The position numbers and the translations under genes were made by a program. The notes under the pieces were generated by a model. It worked only from the letters and a program-made list of their open reading frames with translations. It was not told the DNA's origin and did no database searches. DNA of 64,000 bases from Selaginella moellendorffii. Lineage: Eukaryota; Streptophyta; Lycopodiopsida; Selaginellales; Selaginellaceae. Positions 43,573-56,034 of this stretch are shown in pieces. Position 1 is the first letter of the stretch; each line of letters starts with the position of its first letter. The stretch covers positions 628,229-692,228 of the forward strand of contig NW_003314276.1 in assembly GCF_000143415.4 (NCBI RefSeq), written 5' to 3'.

Positions 43573-44898
43573 CTACTGCTTGGTGTCCTTAAACCACCAG
43601 TTTGCTGGAACTCCAAGCTCTGCCTTGAGATAGTCCGATCTCTTGTTCACCAGCGCGATATCCCGGGTGCCTGAGACACTGAAGGGCTTGCTCGGCCCTT
43701 GGTAGCCATCAACCAGGTGAAGCAAGGCCTCCAAGTTGTGCAGATCGGTCAAGCCACCATCTTCCCTCAGAAACGGAGAGATGTCGCTGCTGAGCTCAAA
43801 CTCGGTGCCAACATGGGTGTAGGCCCATGGGAACCTGTGGAAGATGAGCGAGATGATGTCACAGCTGTCCTCGTTGACAATCACCCCTGGAACTTTGGGC
43901 ACCAGGTCTGCGCCATTGCGTGTCTGGAGGACTTTGAGCCCGAGCTCGAGGCACCTGTTCTTGAAACCCCGGTTCCCAACTCGGGGTGCCGAGAACGTGA
44001 AGACGGACACCGGGGTATTGCTCCCGGGCAGCCCAAGCTCTGTCACGTCGTAGGCGCTGAGGAGTGCAAGCGCGCCACCCAGGCTGTGGCCCGTGAACGT
44101 CATACTCAGCTGCTCGCCCTGGTAGAGCCCGACCAATCGCTTGATCTCCGAGTGGAGCTGCTGCCTCGCGCTCATCCCGGCCTGATCGCCGGGGACTGGA
44201 GACGTGTAGATGCTGAGAAATCCCGTCTCCACTTTCACGCCTTTGGTGTTGTGATCCGTGGGGTCGAGCCCGGTGGGGCGGAGGAGATCCTTGAGGTTCT
44301 CGATCCACTCGAGCTGCGTCACCGTCCCGCGCCAGGCCACCACAATGTCGCGGCGTCCCAACCGTCGGATGGCCTCGTCCGACGTGGCAACCGCCACGAA
44401 GCCCATCCAGTTGGTGTCCGACGTCCACGAGTCGTCGCCGGGTTGGGCGTTGGAATTGGAGCGCTTGAAGAAGCTGGGCAAGCCCAGCTGCGATGTTGCG
44501 TAGAGATAGGCCGTGATTTCGTATCCCGTGCTTGGGAGTCCCACGGATTGGAGGAGCTCCTCCTTGGAGAACTTTGTGTCTCCACAGAATTCCGAGCCCT
44601 CGCTGTATTCGAAGCCGTCGTAGCAAGCCTGCGCGAATTCGCCGTATCGGATGATCTCCCGCCGGAGCCGCTTGTCGATGGAGGCGTTGGCGGGCGGGAG
44701 GAGCGGACTCCAGTGGCATGCATCCCGCCAGCCTGGGGTCAGCACCAGCTGCGTCTCCTCCAGCTCCACAACGCGCGCGCCATGACCATCTCCTTCAGAT
44801 CTCTCCAACGTTCTTCTCTTGAATGAGAATGACAATGAATCTCCTTCTCTCTCCAACGTCCTTCTCTTGAATGACAGTGAAAATGAAACTCGTTCCAT
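43573..44898 (-). CDS. DAD1-like phospholipase A1, copy G
   Basis: 441 codons; shares Phe6 with copy B. Catalytic residues intact. First allele class. Confidence 0.9.
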   Translation of the reverse strand: MERVSFSLSFKRRTLEREGDSLSFSFKRRTLERSEGDGHGARVVELEETQLVLTPGWRDACHWSPLLPPANASIDKRLRREIIRYGEFAQACYDGFEYSEGSEFCGDTKFSKEELLQSVGLPSTGYEITAYLYATSQLGLPSFFKRSNSNAQPGDDSWTSDTNWMGFVAVATSDEAIRRLGRRDIVVAWRGTVTQLEWIENLKDLLRPTGLDPTDHNTKGVKVETGFLSIYTSPVPGDQAGMSARQQLHSEIKRLVGLYQGEQLSMTFTGHSLGGALALLSAYDVTELGLPGSNTPVSVFTFSAPRVGNRGFKNRCLELGLKVLQTRNGADLVPKVPGVIVNEDSCDIISLIFHRFPWAYTHVGTEFELSSDISPFLREDGGLTDLHNLEALLHLVDGYQGPSKPFSVSGTRDIALVNKRSDYLKAELGVPANWWFKDTKQ

Positions 44899-45076
44899 GA
44901 TCTCGATGCTCGCTCTGATGGGCTTGGACAATTGTTGATACGCCTATCGATCGATCAGCTCCTCCTTGGCGAGTATGGTTGCAATGAATCAGATGATCGC
45001 TTCGTAAAAAACTTCTCCCCTTGTTGTTTCTCCCTTCGTGTAGATTGCTGGTGGAATGCTGAGATTGTGGCAGAGG

Positions 45077-45083
45077 ATTTATA
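45077..45083 (-). promoter_or_regulatory. TATA box of lipase G
   Basis: TATAAAT (minus), long-unit promoter type (GGTCAGCC). Confidence 0.6.
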
Positions 45084-47275
45084 GCAGTATCGCTTTCGAA
45101 GTTTGCCACCGGGTCAAAAGCATATACGAAATTCTCGCGTTGATCTCTTCAATTTCTTCTCGAATGGGAAGCATAATAGTCAAAGTTCAAACCACCAGGG
45201 TCAGCCAAAGGAGCTATCGCGTCTTTGACCAGCAGACTTTCACTGAACTTTCACTCTTGACTCTCATCCCTTCAGTAAAGCAGTTGCGAGGTCGGGATCA
45301 CTGTTCTCCTCCTCACTTGGCGATCATAGGTGTAAATTGGAAGTCCCGACACCAGATACTTAATCATCTCCTTGACGAACAGCCTAGAGTCTTGATCAAG
45401 GAAAGGCTCCAAGAGCAGCCCATCACACTCTAGGGCCACCACACTCTTGGAATCCTTGGCTGCTGCTAGTGATTATGGGTAGACAACAATGAGCCTGTAG
45501 AACAAAGTGAGGTGGCATATGTGGATGATGAGAAGGTGCATCGTTAAGCCAATTTTTATACTTCTTAATATTAATATTTAATTATATTAATTTTTTATTT
45601 ATATTAATTTATTTTTTACATAAGCAAAAGTGAAATATATTAAGTTCTACAAAATAATTGTTATTCATTTAGATTAATCTTGTATCTAAACATATTTATA
45701 ATCTATAACTTTCCTAAACACTTTCTAGTATATTTTTGGTTTGCTTAAGGTGTGTAGTGGATATACCTCGAATATACTTGGATATTCTAGATTATTTACT
45801 ATCTAACCATTACTCTTTTCTAACTCAATTACGCTTTCAACCATTGTTTAACTGTAGGTACATGCATTCAATGGAGTATGTTGTGTCAGGAACAGCTGAT
45901 GGAGTCATTTGCATCAATACTACAGCTCACACTGGACAATTGGGTTTAGTACAGCAGCAAAAGTAGTGGGAGGTATCAATGCGATTCAAGTTTCTCGTTT
46001 GACATTCCTTTACAGGGTAATGTTCTTTAAGAAACATGTTTATAATTTATAAACTTTCCTAAACATGTCTTAGTATATTCTAGTTTATTTTACCATTTAA
46101 TGGTTAATATTCAATAAGATCAATCTTGTTTTTATAAATTATAAACATGTTTATAATTATAAACTTTCATTTGATTAATTAGAACTATTAAGTAAACCTG
46201 CAATGCACAGCAAATTAGTATTTATTTTACCATCTAATTTGATAAGATTAATTTTCAATTATAAATTGTAAAAATGTTTATAATTATTGATCAAATGGAT
46301 TATTCAATAATACTAAACAGGAATGAATTGTTTCAAGTTTCTTGTCTTTTTCAATGATCTCCACCTTGCTCCATTTTAGAATGAGGTAGAGGGCTATCTC
46401 TCTTTCCTTTACTTTGAAGCTCATGGTGAATAGCTTTCTTCTCTATAGCTAGAAAAAGTAATGAAGATCAAGTCATTAGTGTCTAAACCCAGACACTGTT
46501 ATTAGTGTTTGTAAGTCTTCATTCAAAAGTGGGATTAGGATTGTGACTATGACTTTTATCATCATGGTCCTAAAGCTCATTCTGTGTGGGAGAGGACACA
46601 CAAAATGTCATGGAAACAATACAGAATTTAGACAGTATTAAATGTCCAAACTTTTTGAAGGCTTTCCCTCTAGCTTGGGATGGAAAGGTGGTGATGGTAT
46701 ATATGGACTTTTGAGCACTATTTGTAGGCTGACATTGAGAAATAAGTTACAAGCATAACACACATTTCGTTTTTGCAATGCTCATCTTAGTTTGGTTTCG
46801 ATTGATTGATCCCACCAATGAGTTTTTATTTTATTTATTTATTTATTTCCTTTTCTTATCAGTTTCTGATGATAGAAACCGAAATGGCATTCCAGACCTT
46901 GCAACCAAATCTTTTAGAACAAACTTTAAGGCTAGTACATGCAAGAGTAATTACAAGCAATAGAAGAGAAATCAGGTCTTCAAACCATTTGAATCATAGT
47001 CTTTCATTAGATTGAGCATTTAAGATTCTCCTGGATATAAGATTGTAAAGAAAAATGTGAAATAAACTGATCTTGACTGGAAATCTTTGTTTGAGTTTTA
47101 AAGCATAATAATCTATTGCTCAAACGACTATTTTAGATATGATAATGTTTTAATTATCCATGTTGGATTATTTTTATAAAAAATATATAAAAAACCATTT
47201 GAAAGAAAACCAAGATATGAGTTTTTGAACAAAATTTACAAAGAAACATATAAATATAACCTTTGTGATTTTTTT

Positions 47276-47588
47276 GGTTTGCTTAAGCAAACCTATAGAG
47301 GGACTGGGATGGTAATGGATAAATCTAGAATATGCTTGAATATTCTAGAATATTCTACCATCTAATGGTTGTTATTCATTTAGATTAATTTTGTATTTAT
47401 AATTTATAAACATGTTTATAATTTATAAACTTTCTTAAACCCTTTCTAGTATATTCATTTTATTCTATCATCTAATGGTTGATATGTAGATTAATCTTTT
47501 GTTTATAAATTACAAACATGCTTATAATTATAAACTTATTTGATTAATTAGATTAATAAGTAAGAATAACACTACTATTAAGCAAACC
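47276..47588. mobile_element. AT-rich MITE with palindromic end, L3
   Basis: 313 bp, same ends and length as in L1. Confidence 0.55.
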
Positions 47589-48316
47589 ATACAATGTGTA
47601 GCAATTTATTTTAAGATTCAATTTCAAACTCATGTTATTGATGTGTTTATTTCAAGGGTTTATTACTAAGTTATTTTTGAATTAAGCTTTTATGAATGTT
47701 TTCTTCGTGTTTATAAAAGTGTTTATATTGCGCATTTTGATTACACGAGAAGAACTTAGATGCTTACTAGCAGCAGCTAGCAGCTCATACAATACCTTGC
47801 CTAATGCATTGTAATCCAAAAAATGAAAATACCTCTAATGACTGTTGTAAATTCCAATCTAAGTTGTGTTTTCTTACAAAATCCCACCAGTGTTTCCGTT
47901 TGACACCTTTGTGTGAGCCCATTTGCCACAGCACCATGCTGCGTGCGTGTCCTTTTCGACCAGTTCTCCTCCCAGCTTTCAGGTAAAGTCTAAAGCAGAA
48001 GGATGACTATAGACGTGAGAAACTTACTTGATCAAGTGTTCTCTTGCACTGAAGTAGTAGGCTCCTCATTATCACTATAGGAAATTTTTTTCAATGATGC
48101 TTGACGGGACCTATAATTAAGCATCTATGGTTGGAATAAGTGGATTATGAACTCGACAAGTCATGTATCGCCACAAACGGTGCATGAAGGTCGCTAGAAA
48201 CCAGTGGCTATTCAATTTTAAAATGGATCTGGGATTTCGTGGATGTTGTTTTGATTCTTGTGATACCAACAAGCGGCAGCAACTTCACACAAGCAGAAAC
48301 AACACTGCATCGCCCG

Positions 48317-49701
48317 CTAGACACCGATGTCGTGGTGAGCCAGGAGCTTGGTCATGGAAGATGTTTCTGTCATCTTATTGTGCTTGAGGAAGCGGGCCTT
48401 GAACTCATCATCATCAATGGGCGTTGCAGCCAGCCTTGCTGCAACCTGTTTTGGTGACAATCCGCGCTTGAGCAGGAAGCCCCGCCCCAATCTTGACATC
48501 CTCGCCATGTAACAGCCGCGCCTCCCTGGCTCAAAATCCATTGGCGTCACGTAGGACACCGTCGACCCCGGGTCGCCGAGCATGCCCAAGTAGTTGCTCG
48601 CTTCAAGCTGCATCTGGAGGGAGGGAGGCTTGCCCTGCAGCTGCCGCACTACGAATTGCCTTGTCTATAAACCATGCATGAGCAACAAAAAAAATTTAAA
48701 AAAATCAGAACGCTGAAGGCTCACTCACATGATCCGCTATTCGGAAGAGGTTCGACAGGAAGCTGTGAATAGCCGAGCACAGCCGCGCGTCTAACACGGC
48801 CATGTAGACGTTCTCCATGTAAGGTAAGGGCACACAGTAATAAGAGAAGCAAGCCTTCCGCCGTCGCCCAGGCTCCAGCTCCACTGCACTTACAGTCCCT
48901 GTTGTTTCATTTCTTTTTGTCAATATTTTCATCTGGCTGCGAGGGAAACTTCCATCGCTCGAGCGACTGCAGCGATGAGTTGCAGAGCGGGATATCATCA
49001 AGCAAGAAATCCAGCTTTGAGGACCTCACGTTTACAGCCTTTGGGAATTGAGCTTTATACCGTGCATATGGGTTTCTTTCCTCCAGGCCCTAAAGCAGCA
49101 AACTAAACTCGCATTACGTATTTCTTCACATACCACGCTTGCAGAGCTCCACCCTCCACGGAGAAGGCGAACTGTGCCTGAAGGCGGAGATGACCCTCCG
49201 CAACTCGAGCGTGGCATCCACGGCTTCTCTCAAGCCCGGCGGCACGTCTGCAAGGTTATCCACTCCCTCCATAAGTTGGCCAACCCTGAAAAGGGACTGA
49301 CGCCACGACCAAGTGCCCAGATTTCAGGTTCTTTCCAATGTGGAAGCTGTTTCCAAGAGCCATGGTTGCTCGAGAGCATTTTCCTGAGCGAAAGCCAGGA
49401 AGTTCCGGAAGCTTGCGGAGATGGTGCACTCTTGCCGGGAGGCCCAATCCGTGGTTGCCAAGACCCTGGCGTGCGAGCTTTCACAACATGCTGGCTCCAC
49501 GATTTGGCGATTGGTTCCCTTCATACTGAAAAGTTTTTCTTCCAAGAATCTGGAAGCGAAGAGCCACGTCGATCTGATTGGAACTTCTTGCGGGATCCAA
49601 TGTGTGAGCAGCAGCAGCACAGTGGCGATTGATGCGAGCGTCCACTCTGTTTCCATTTCTCTTGGAAGTTGAAAAAAGAATGAAACTTTGCAGGCGGCCA
49701 C
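48317..49701 (-). pseudogene. Unrecognised multi-exon gene remnant, L3
   Basis: Same length and blocks as L1; at about 49395 it reads AGCCAGG like L2, where L1 reads ACCCAGG. Confidence 0.4.
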
Positions 49702-49868
49702 ATTGGTCTTCGCGAATCGCCGCTGCTCGTCTCAGTCTATGGCGAGGCCGAGGCCGCTGGATCGTTCTGTGCCCACTGCATTCATTTCTTCCAGTTCCTG
49801 GTGTGCGACGTGCTAAGATCAATGCCCGTTGGTTTGATGGCTCCCAGCTCTGAGCAAGGCGAGAGCTT

Positions 49869-50346
49869 CGATGCCACCCGCGTACCTGGTTGATCCTGAA
49901 GTCCCTTGAACCGTCAACCTTTGGCTCACCTGGAGAAAGATATAGGAATGTGTTACTTACCGGGAAAGAACAACCAAGCCATAGCCACGAAGACTACGAA
50001 CAAAAGAAGCGAAGAACTGAGAGAACAAGGAACGAAAGCTACTCACCACATCGAGCGGGACGAAGATGAACTGCGAGACGACCGAGGGGAGAAAGCCCGC
50101 AGCTCCATTCGCGATGGCGGCGGCGGCGGTGTCTGGAAAGTTGAGCTTGGAAGTGAGGTTGAGCCGCCATCTGGGTCGCTTCGAGAGTTGTCAAGAACAG
50201 CACTCAACTGGAAACAGTGCCGGCAATCACGGTCCAAATCCCCGGTAGAGTCCTCTCACTCCATCCGTGCTAAGAATCGATCTGAGCTTTCATATTGCTC
50301 GCCTCATTCTCGTCTTGATCGGGTAGAGCGCCGCCGACAAGCCCGA
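49869..50346 (-). pseudogene. Mitochondrial carrier pseudogene, L3
   Basis: No difference from the L1 copy noticed by eye. Confidence 0.8.
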
Positions 50347-50934
50347 TATGTTCTCTCGAGATTCTACTCACTGTCACAGTTCGCACGACACCACCACTGG
50401 CGCCATCACGAGCCATGGTGACAGACAGGGCTTCAACGACGAGGTCCTGCCAGAAAAGATCACCCATTAACGGAGGAAAGTGGAGAGAAAGTTGGATCAC
50501 ATACTTGTGTTTCTTGTTTGCTCATTCCTGGCCTCCACGCTTGATCGAGAAAGCCAAATATATATGTCGATCCAGCTTAGGCACGCGGAGTGAAGATCCA
50601 CCGATTGGCACACCGAAGATGCTACGTTTGTCGTGTCCCAACCTCGGACGATCATACCAGCCTCGAGAAAGGAGCAAAAGCAATACAGACTGTTTATATA
50701 CACCAATCAAAGCTGCTGCTAAACAAAACCTTGTTCGAATATCTCTAACCAGCCCTAGAAACTCAAAATAATAAAATAGTGTTTTCGCCCATTCCAGCCT
50801 TGACAATTGCTTGTTTCACCCATAAGGACGAAGAAATCACGAGAACAATCCAGATCGGCAAATGTAGACATGAGATTTGCGATCCTGTACCTACACGCGA
50901 CCCAAAGGAAAAGATGTTCACATTCAGGATCTTA

Positions 50935-51490
50935 CAATCTGAAGCAATTGCTAATCAAGTTGGCACAGCCTTTTCCGCAACAAGAATGCTTCCCAACACT
51001 CCGCAGTCCGACGAGCTCAAACAATGCCGACTCCTTTGCGAGCCGGCGAGCAGCGCCATCCGGGAGCTCTCTCGGCTGGCTCAATCTCCACAGATCCAGC
51101 ATCGAGCAGTAGTGTCTGGGCTGAGGCTTGAATCCACAGTCGTTGCTCATCGAAACGAGAACTCGCGTCCCTTGCCTGCGTGGCTGCAAGCAACCAAAGG
51201 CACTCACATACGCAACTTGGTCGGGGATCATCTCACGAAAGTGGTCAATCGCTTGAAATCACCGACGTCCACGACACAACGTTCGATGGGAGAACGGCAC
51301 CAGGATGGAGTTCCAGGAGACGATGTCCCTCTCGGGCATGAGAGCGAGGATCTCCCAGATGCCCTTGTTGGGCATTCCCGCAAGGAGCGAGTTCAGCTCC
51401 ATAGCTCGCACTCGGGCTCTTGACGCCCGTGTTCCAGGTCACAAAGCTGGCGCGCGACAACGAGGCCCAAGATGCTGCCAAGAGCCCGAG
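50935..51490 (-). pseudogene. PPR pseudogene, L3
   Basis: Same blocks and same frame breaks as L1. Confidence 0.65.
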
Positions 51491-51669
51491 GTCTCCTCCA
51501 TAAGCTGCTTCTTAGTTTTTAGTTTTAAGAAAATGGAGGCCTCGGGCTCTTGGCTGTGGGGGATCAGCCCAAGCCACACTACATGCCCCCTGCCACGAAT
51601 AACACGAGGTGGCGGCTCGATCCACCGTGGCTTGGATCAACGGTAACCATTCTCTTGTGCATCAAATTT

Positions 51670-51955
51670 TAGGAGGTAAATAACGTTCAACAGTCGTATC
51701 TCAAGTTCATGTCCTTTGCCTACAGATGAATGCTTACTTGAACAATGCCGAAGAAGTACGATTGAAAACTGTCTTCTGGACGGAAATGAACAAAGGAGAC
51801 CTTCAGGTAGGCAGCTCACGTTTGTCCTGCCAGCACATTTTAAAACTCACAGCAAAAGCTGCACAAGCTGCTGCTCTGTCTGCAATTTCGTCTGGAACTG
51901 GATCCGCCGCTGACATCTCTGCTGCTGCTGCCGCTGCTGTTGCGAGCTCCAAAAG
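51670..51955 (+). pseudogene. BRF1 fragment, L3
   Basis: Intact 81-bp exon at 51726-51806; the donor after 51955 is mutated to GA as in L1. Confidence 0.65.
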
Positions 51956-52464
51956 GATTGTGCATTTCCACGAAACAACTCTTGTTTGTTCCTCACGCCA
52001 TTGCACTAGGAAGTATTGAAATAAGGCTTGCAATACAAAGCAAATTCAAAACCAGAGCAAACAACACAGTCCGCAACTGCCAGATACTCCTGCTATCATC
52101 GAGGAATCGGCCAACCCCATGCATCCAAACATGGCTCACTACAGCTACATAATCGATCTCCTCAGCTGCACCGCACACCCTTGTGGCCAAGGAGCTCAAG
52201 AAGGGAAACAATGCAAGCAAATTGTTTGTGTCATGGAATAGCAAAATGTAAAGTAAGTTTTCAAATCAAGATATTTACAAGATTCGGTCCAATGAACTTC
52301 AAGGAGGCTTCTCGAACCAAAACTCTATAGGCCATTGCAAGCGTGCCACCTTTCAGATATACGTGCCAAACAGAGCTTGGTCCTACTGATTAGCGTGAGG
52401 CCTCCGTAAAAGAATGAGTTTGTAAAAGTCCACCACCGTGATCGTGATGGAAGAAAGACGGGCT

Positions 52465-53790
52465 CTACTGCTTGGTGTCCTTAAACCACCAGTTTGCTGG
52501 AACTCCAAGCTCTGCCTTGAGATAGTCCGATCTCTTGTTCACCAGCGCGATATCCCGGGTGCCTGAGACACTGAAGGGCTTGCTCGGCCCTTGGTAGCCA
52601 TCAACCAGGTGAAGCAAGGCCTCCAAGTTGTGCAGATCGGTCAAGCCACCATCTTCCCTCAGAAACGGAGAGATGTCGCTGCTGAGCTCAAACTCGGTGC
52701 CAACATGGGTGTAGGCCCATGGGAACCTGTGGAAGATGAGCGAGATGATGTCACAGCTGTCCTCGTTGACAATCACCCCTGGAACTTTGGGCACCAGGTC
52801 TGCGCCATTGCGTGTCTGGAGGACTTTGAGCCCGAGCTCGAGGCACCTGTTCTTGAAACCCCGGTTCCCAACTCGGGGTGCCGAGAACGTGAAGACGGAC
52901 ACCGGGGTATTGCTCCCGGGCAGCCCAAGCTCTGTCACGTCGTAGGCGCTGAGGAGTGCAAGCGCGCCACCCAGGCTGTGGCCCGTGAACGTCATACTCA
53001 GCTGCTCGCCCTGGTAGAGCCCGACCAATCGCTTGATCTCCGAGTGGAGCTGCTGCCTCGCGCTCATCCCGGCCTGATCGCCGGGGACTGGAGACGTGTA
53101 GATGCTGAGAAATCCCGTCTCCACTTTCACGCCTTTGGTGTTGTGATCCGTGGGGTCGAGCCCGGTGGGGCGGAGGAGATCCTTGAGGTTCTCGATCCAC
53201 TCGAGCTGCGTCACCGTCCCGCGCCAGGCCACCACAATGTCGCGGCGTCCCAACCGTCGGATGGCCTCGTCCGACGTGGCAACCGCCACGAAGCCCATCC
53301 AGTTGGTGTCCGACGTCCACGAGTCGTCGCCGGGTTGGGCGTTGGAATTGGAGCGCTTGAAGAAGCTGGGCAAGCCCAGCTGCGATGTTGCGTAGAGATA
53401 GGCCGTGATTTCGTATCCCGTGCTTGGGAGTCCCACGGATTGGAGGAGCTCCTCCTTGGAGAACTTTGTGTCTCCACAGAATTCCGAGCCCTCGCTGTAT
53501 TCGAAGCCGTCGTAGCAAGCCTGCGCGAATTCGCCGTATCGGATGATCTCCCGCCGGAGCCGCTTGTCGATGGAGGCGTTGGCGGGCGGGAGGAGCGGAC
53601 TCCAGTGGCATGCATCCCGCCAGCCTGGGGTCAGCACCAGCTGCGTCTCCTCCAGCTCCACAACGCGCGCGCCATGACCATCTCCTTCAGATCTCTCCAA
53701 CGTTCTCCTCTTGAATGAGAATGACAATGAATCTCCTTCTCTCTCCAACGTCCTTCTCTTGAATGACAGTGACAATGAAACTCGTTCCAT
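52465..53790 (-). CDS. DAD1-like phospholipase A1, copy H
   Basis: 441 codons, same protein as copy C; a silent change lies near 53706 (CTCCTC for CTTCTC on the plus strand). Catalytic residues intact. Confidence 0.9.
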   Translation of the reverse strand: MERVSLSLSFKRRTLEREGDSLSFSFKRRTLERSEGDGHGARVVELEETQLVLTPGWRDACHWSPLLPPANASIDKRLRREIIRYGEFAQACYDGFEYSEGSEFCGDTKFSKEELLQSVGLPSTGYEITAYLYATSQLGLPSFFKRSNSNAQPGDDSWTSDTNWMGFVAVATSDEAIRRLGRRDIVVAWRGTVTQLEWIENLKDLLRPTGLDPTDHNTKGVKVETGFLSIYTSPVPGDQAGMSARQQLHSEIKRLVGLYQGEQLSMTFTGHSLGGALALLSAYDVTELGLPGSNTPVSVFTFSAPRVGNRGFKNRCLELGLKVLQTRNGADLVPKVPGVIVNEDSCDIISLIFHRFPWAYTHVGTEFELSSDISPFLREDGGLTDLHNLEALLHLVDGYQGPSKPFSVSGTRDIALVNKRSDYLKAELGVPANWWFKDTKQ

Positions 53791-53968
53791 GATCTCGATG
53801 CTCGCTCTGATGGGCTTGGACAATTGTTGATACGCCTATCGATCGATCAGCTCGTCCTTGACGAGTATGGTGTCAATGAATCAGATGATCGCTTCCTAAG
53901 GAACTTCTCCCCTTGTTGTTTCTCCCTTCGTGTAGATTGCTGGTGGAATGGTGAGATTGTGGCAGAGG

Positions 53969-53975
53969 ATTTATA
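53969..53975 (-). promoter_or_regulatory. TATA box of lipase H
   Basis: TATAAAT (minus), three-W-box type. Confidence 0.6.
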
Positions 53976-54562
53976 GCAGTATCGCTTTCGAAGTTTGCCA
54001 CCGGGTCAAAAGCATATACGAAATTCTCGCGTTGATCTCTCCAATTTCTTCTCGAATGGGAAGCATAATAGTCAAAGTTCAAACCACCAGGGTCAACTAT
54101 AGACAAGGAGGTATCGCGTCTTTGACCAGCAGACTTTCACTGAACTTTCACCTCTCATCCGTCCAGTAAAGCAACAAGTTGAGAGGTCGGGATCAGTGTT
54201 CTCCTCCTTTTCACCTGGTGATCAAAGGTTTAGATTGGAAGTCTTGACGCCAGGTTTCCTTGACGAATTGCCCAGAGTCTCGATCAAGGAAAGGCTCCCA
54301 AGAGTGGCGCCATCACACTCTGGGGCCACCACACTCTTGGAATCCCTGGCTGCTGCTGGCGATCGGGCACATGTGAACAATGAGATGGACACAGATGGAT
54401 CCGACCTGGCAGGAAGAATGGATGCAGGGGCAAAAAAAGTGGTGGGGAAGAGGATTGGCTTGGAACGGTGCAACGCGCAATGATCAAAATCACGGTGAGG
54501 GTTTTGACTCAGCCTGGGCTTATGCCCATTTTAGAACCGCTACAACGTTTCTAATATTTACT

Positions 54563-54792
54563 GGTTTGCTTAAAATGTAATTAGATATACTTATTAATAT
54601 TAATATTTAATTAGATTAATCTTGTATTTATAATAATTTATGGTTTGCTTAAGCAAAAGTGAAATATATTTAATTCTACCAAATAATTGTTATTCATTTA
54701 GATTAATCTTGCATTTATAATTTCCAAACATGTTTATAATTTATAACTTTCCTAAACTCTTTATAATTTATTTTTGGTGTGCTTAAGCAAAC
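54563..54792. mobile_element. AT-rich MITE-like element, unit 8
   Basis: 230 bp, same ends as the unit 1 copy. Confidence 0.5.
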
Positions 54793-54807
54793 TTGTAGGG
54801 ATATACC

Positions 54808-55187
54808 ACCACAGATCCAGCATCGAGCAGTAGTGTCTGGGCTGAGGCTTGAATCCACAGTCATTGCTCATCGAAACGAGAACTCGCGTCCCTTGCCTGC
54901 GTGGCTGCAAGCAACCAAAGCACTCACATACGCAACTTGGTCGGGGATCATCTCACGAAAGCGGTCAATCGCTTGCATCGGAATGACTACATGCAGAGAT
55001 CACTGATGTCCACGACACAACGTTCGATGGGAGAATGGTGCCAGGATGGAGTTCCAGGAAACGATGTTCCTCTCCCAGATGCCCTTGTTGGGCATTCCCC
55101 CAGCTCCATAGCTCGCACTCGGGCTCTTGACGCTGTGTTCCAGGTCACAAAGCTGGTGCACAACAACGAGGCCCAAGATGCTGCCAA
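54808..55187 (-). pseudogene. PPR pseudogene fragment, unit 8
   Basis: As in unit 1. Confidence 0.55.
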
Positions 55188-55249
55188 GAGCCCGAGGTCT
55201 CCTCCATAAGCTGCTTCTTAGTTTTTAGTTTTAAGAAAATGGAGGCCTC

Positions 55250-55526
55250 GTTCAACAGTCGTATCTCAAGTTCATGTATTTTGCCTACAGATGAATGCTT
55301 ACTTGAACAATGCCGCAATTGAAAACTGTCTTCTGGACGGAAATGAACAAAGGAGACCTTCAGGTAGGCAGCTCACGTTTGTCCTGCCAGCACATTTTCA
55401 AACTCAAAGCAATAGCTGCAAGCAAAAGTTGCACAAGCTGCTGCTCTGTCTGCAATTTCGTCTGGAACTGGATCCGCCGCTGACATCTCTGCTGCTGCTG
55501 CAGCTGCTGTTGCGAGCTCCAAAAAG
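55250..55526 (+). pseudogene. BRF1 fragment, unit 8
   Basis: 8-bp deletion present; CTG run of four; the mosaic switch falls inside or just before the Ala-rich exon. Confidence 0.6.
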
Positions 55527-56034
55527 TTTGTGCATTTCCACGAAACAACTCTTGTTTGTTCCTCACGCCATTGCACTAGGAAGTATTGAAATAAGGCTTG
55601 CAATACAAAGCAAATTCAAAACCAGAGCAAACAACACAGTCCGCAACTGCCAGATACTCCTGCTATCATCGAGGAATCGGCCAACCCCATGCATCCAAAC
55701 ATGGCTCACTACAGCTACATAATCGATCTCCTCAGCTGCACCGCACACCCTTGTGGCCAAGGAGCTCAAGAAGGGAAACAATGCAAGCAAATTGTTTGTG
55801 TCATGGAATAGCAAAATGTAAAGTAAGTTTTCAAATCAAGATATTTACAAGATTCGGTCCAATGAACTTCAAGGAGGCTTCTCGAACCAAAACTCTATAG
55901 GCCATTGCAAGCGTGCCACCTTTCAGATATACGTGCCAAACAGAGCTTGGTCCTACTGATTAGCGTGAGGCCTCCGTAAAAGAATGAGTTTGTAAAAGTC
56001 CACCACCGTGATCGTGATGGAAGAAAGACGGGCT

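Larger units (their letters stand above)
43573..52464. repeat. Array unit 7 (long, L3, 8,892 bp)
   Basis: Nearly the same as unit 2 throughout, with scattered single-base differences and small indels: one base lost at 45409, 12 bp lost at about 46028, GGTGTGTAG in place of GGTGGTAG at 45749. An exon-like YMHSMEYVV stretch lies at 45858-45966. Confidence 0.9.
52465..56034. repeat. Array unit 8 (short, 3,570 bp), mosaic
   Basis: Follows unit 3 to about 55480, then carries marks of the end of a long unit (GACATCTCT, GAAACAACTC, AACATGGCTCAC, ATAATCG), so its last 500 bp derive from an L1- or L3-like end. Confidence 0.85.
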
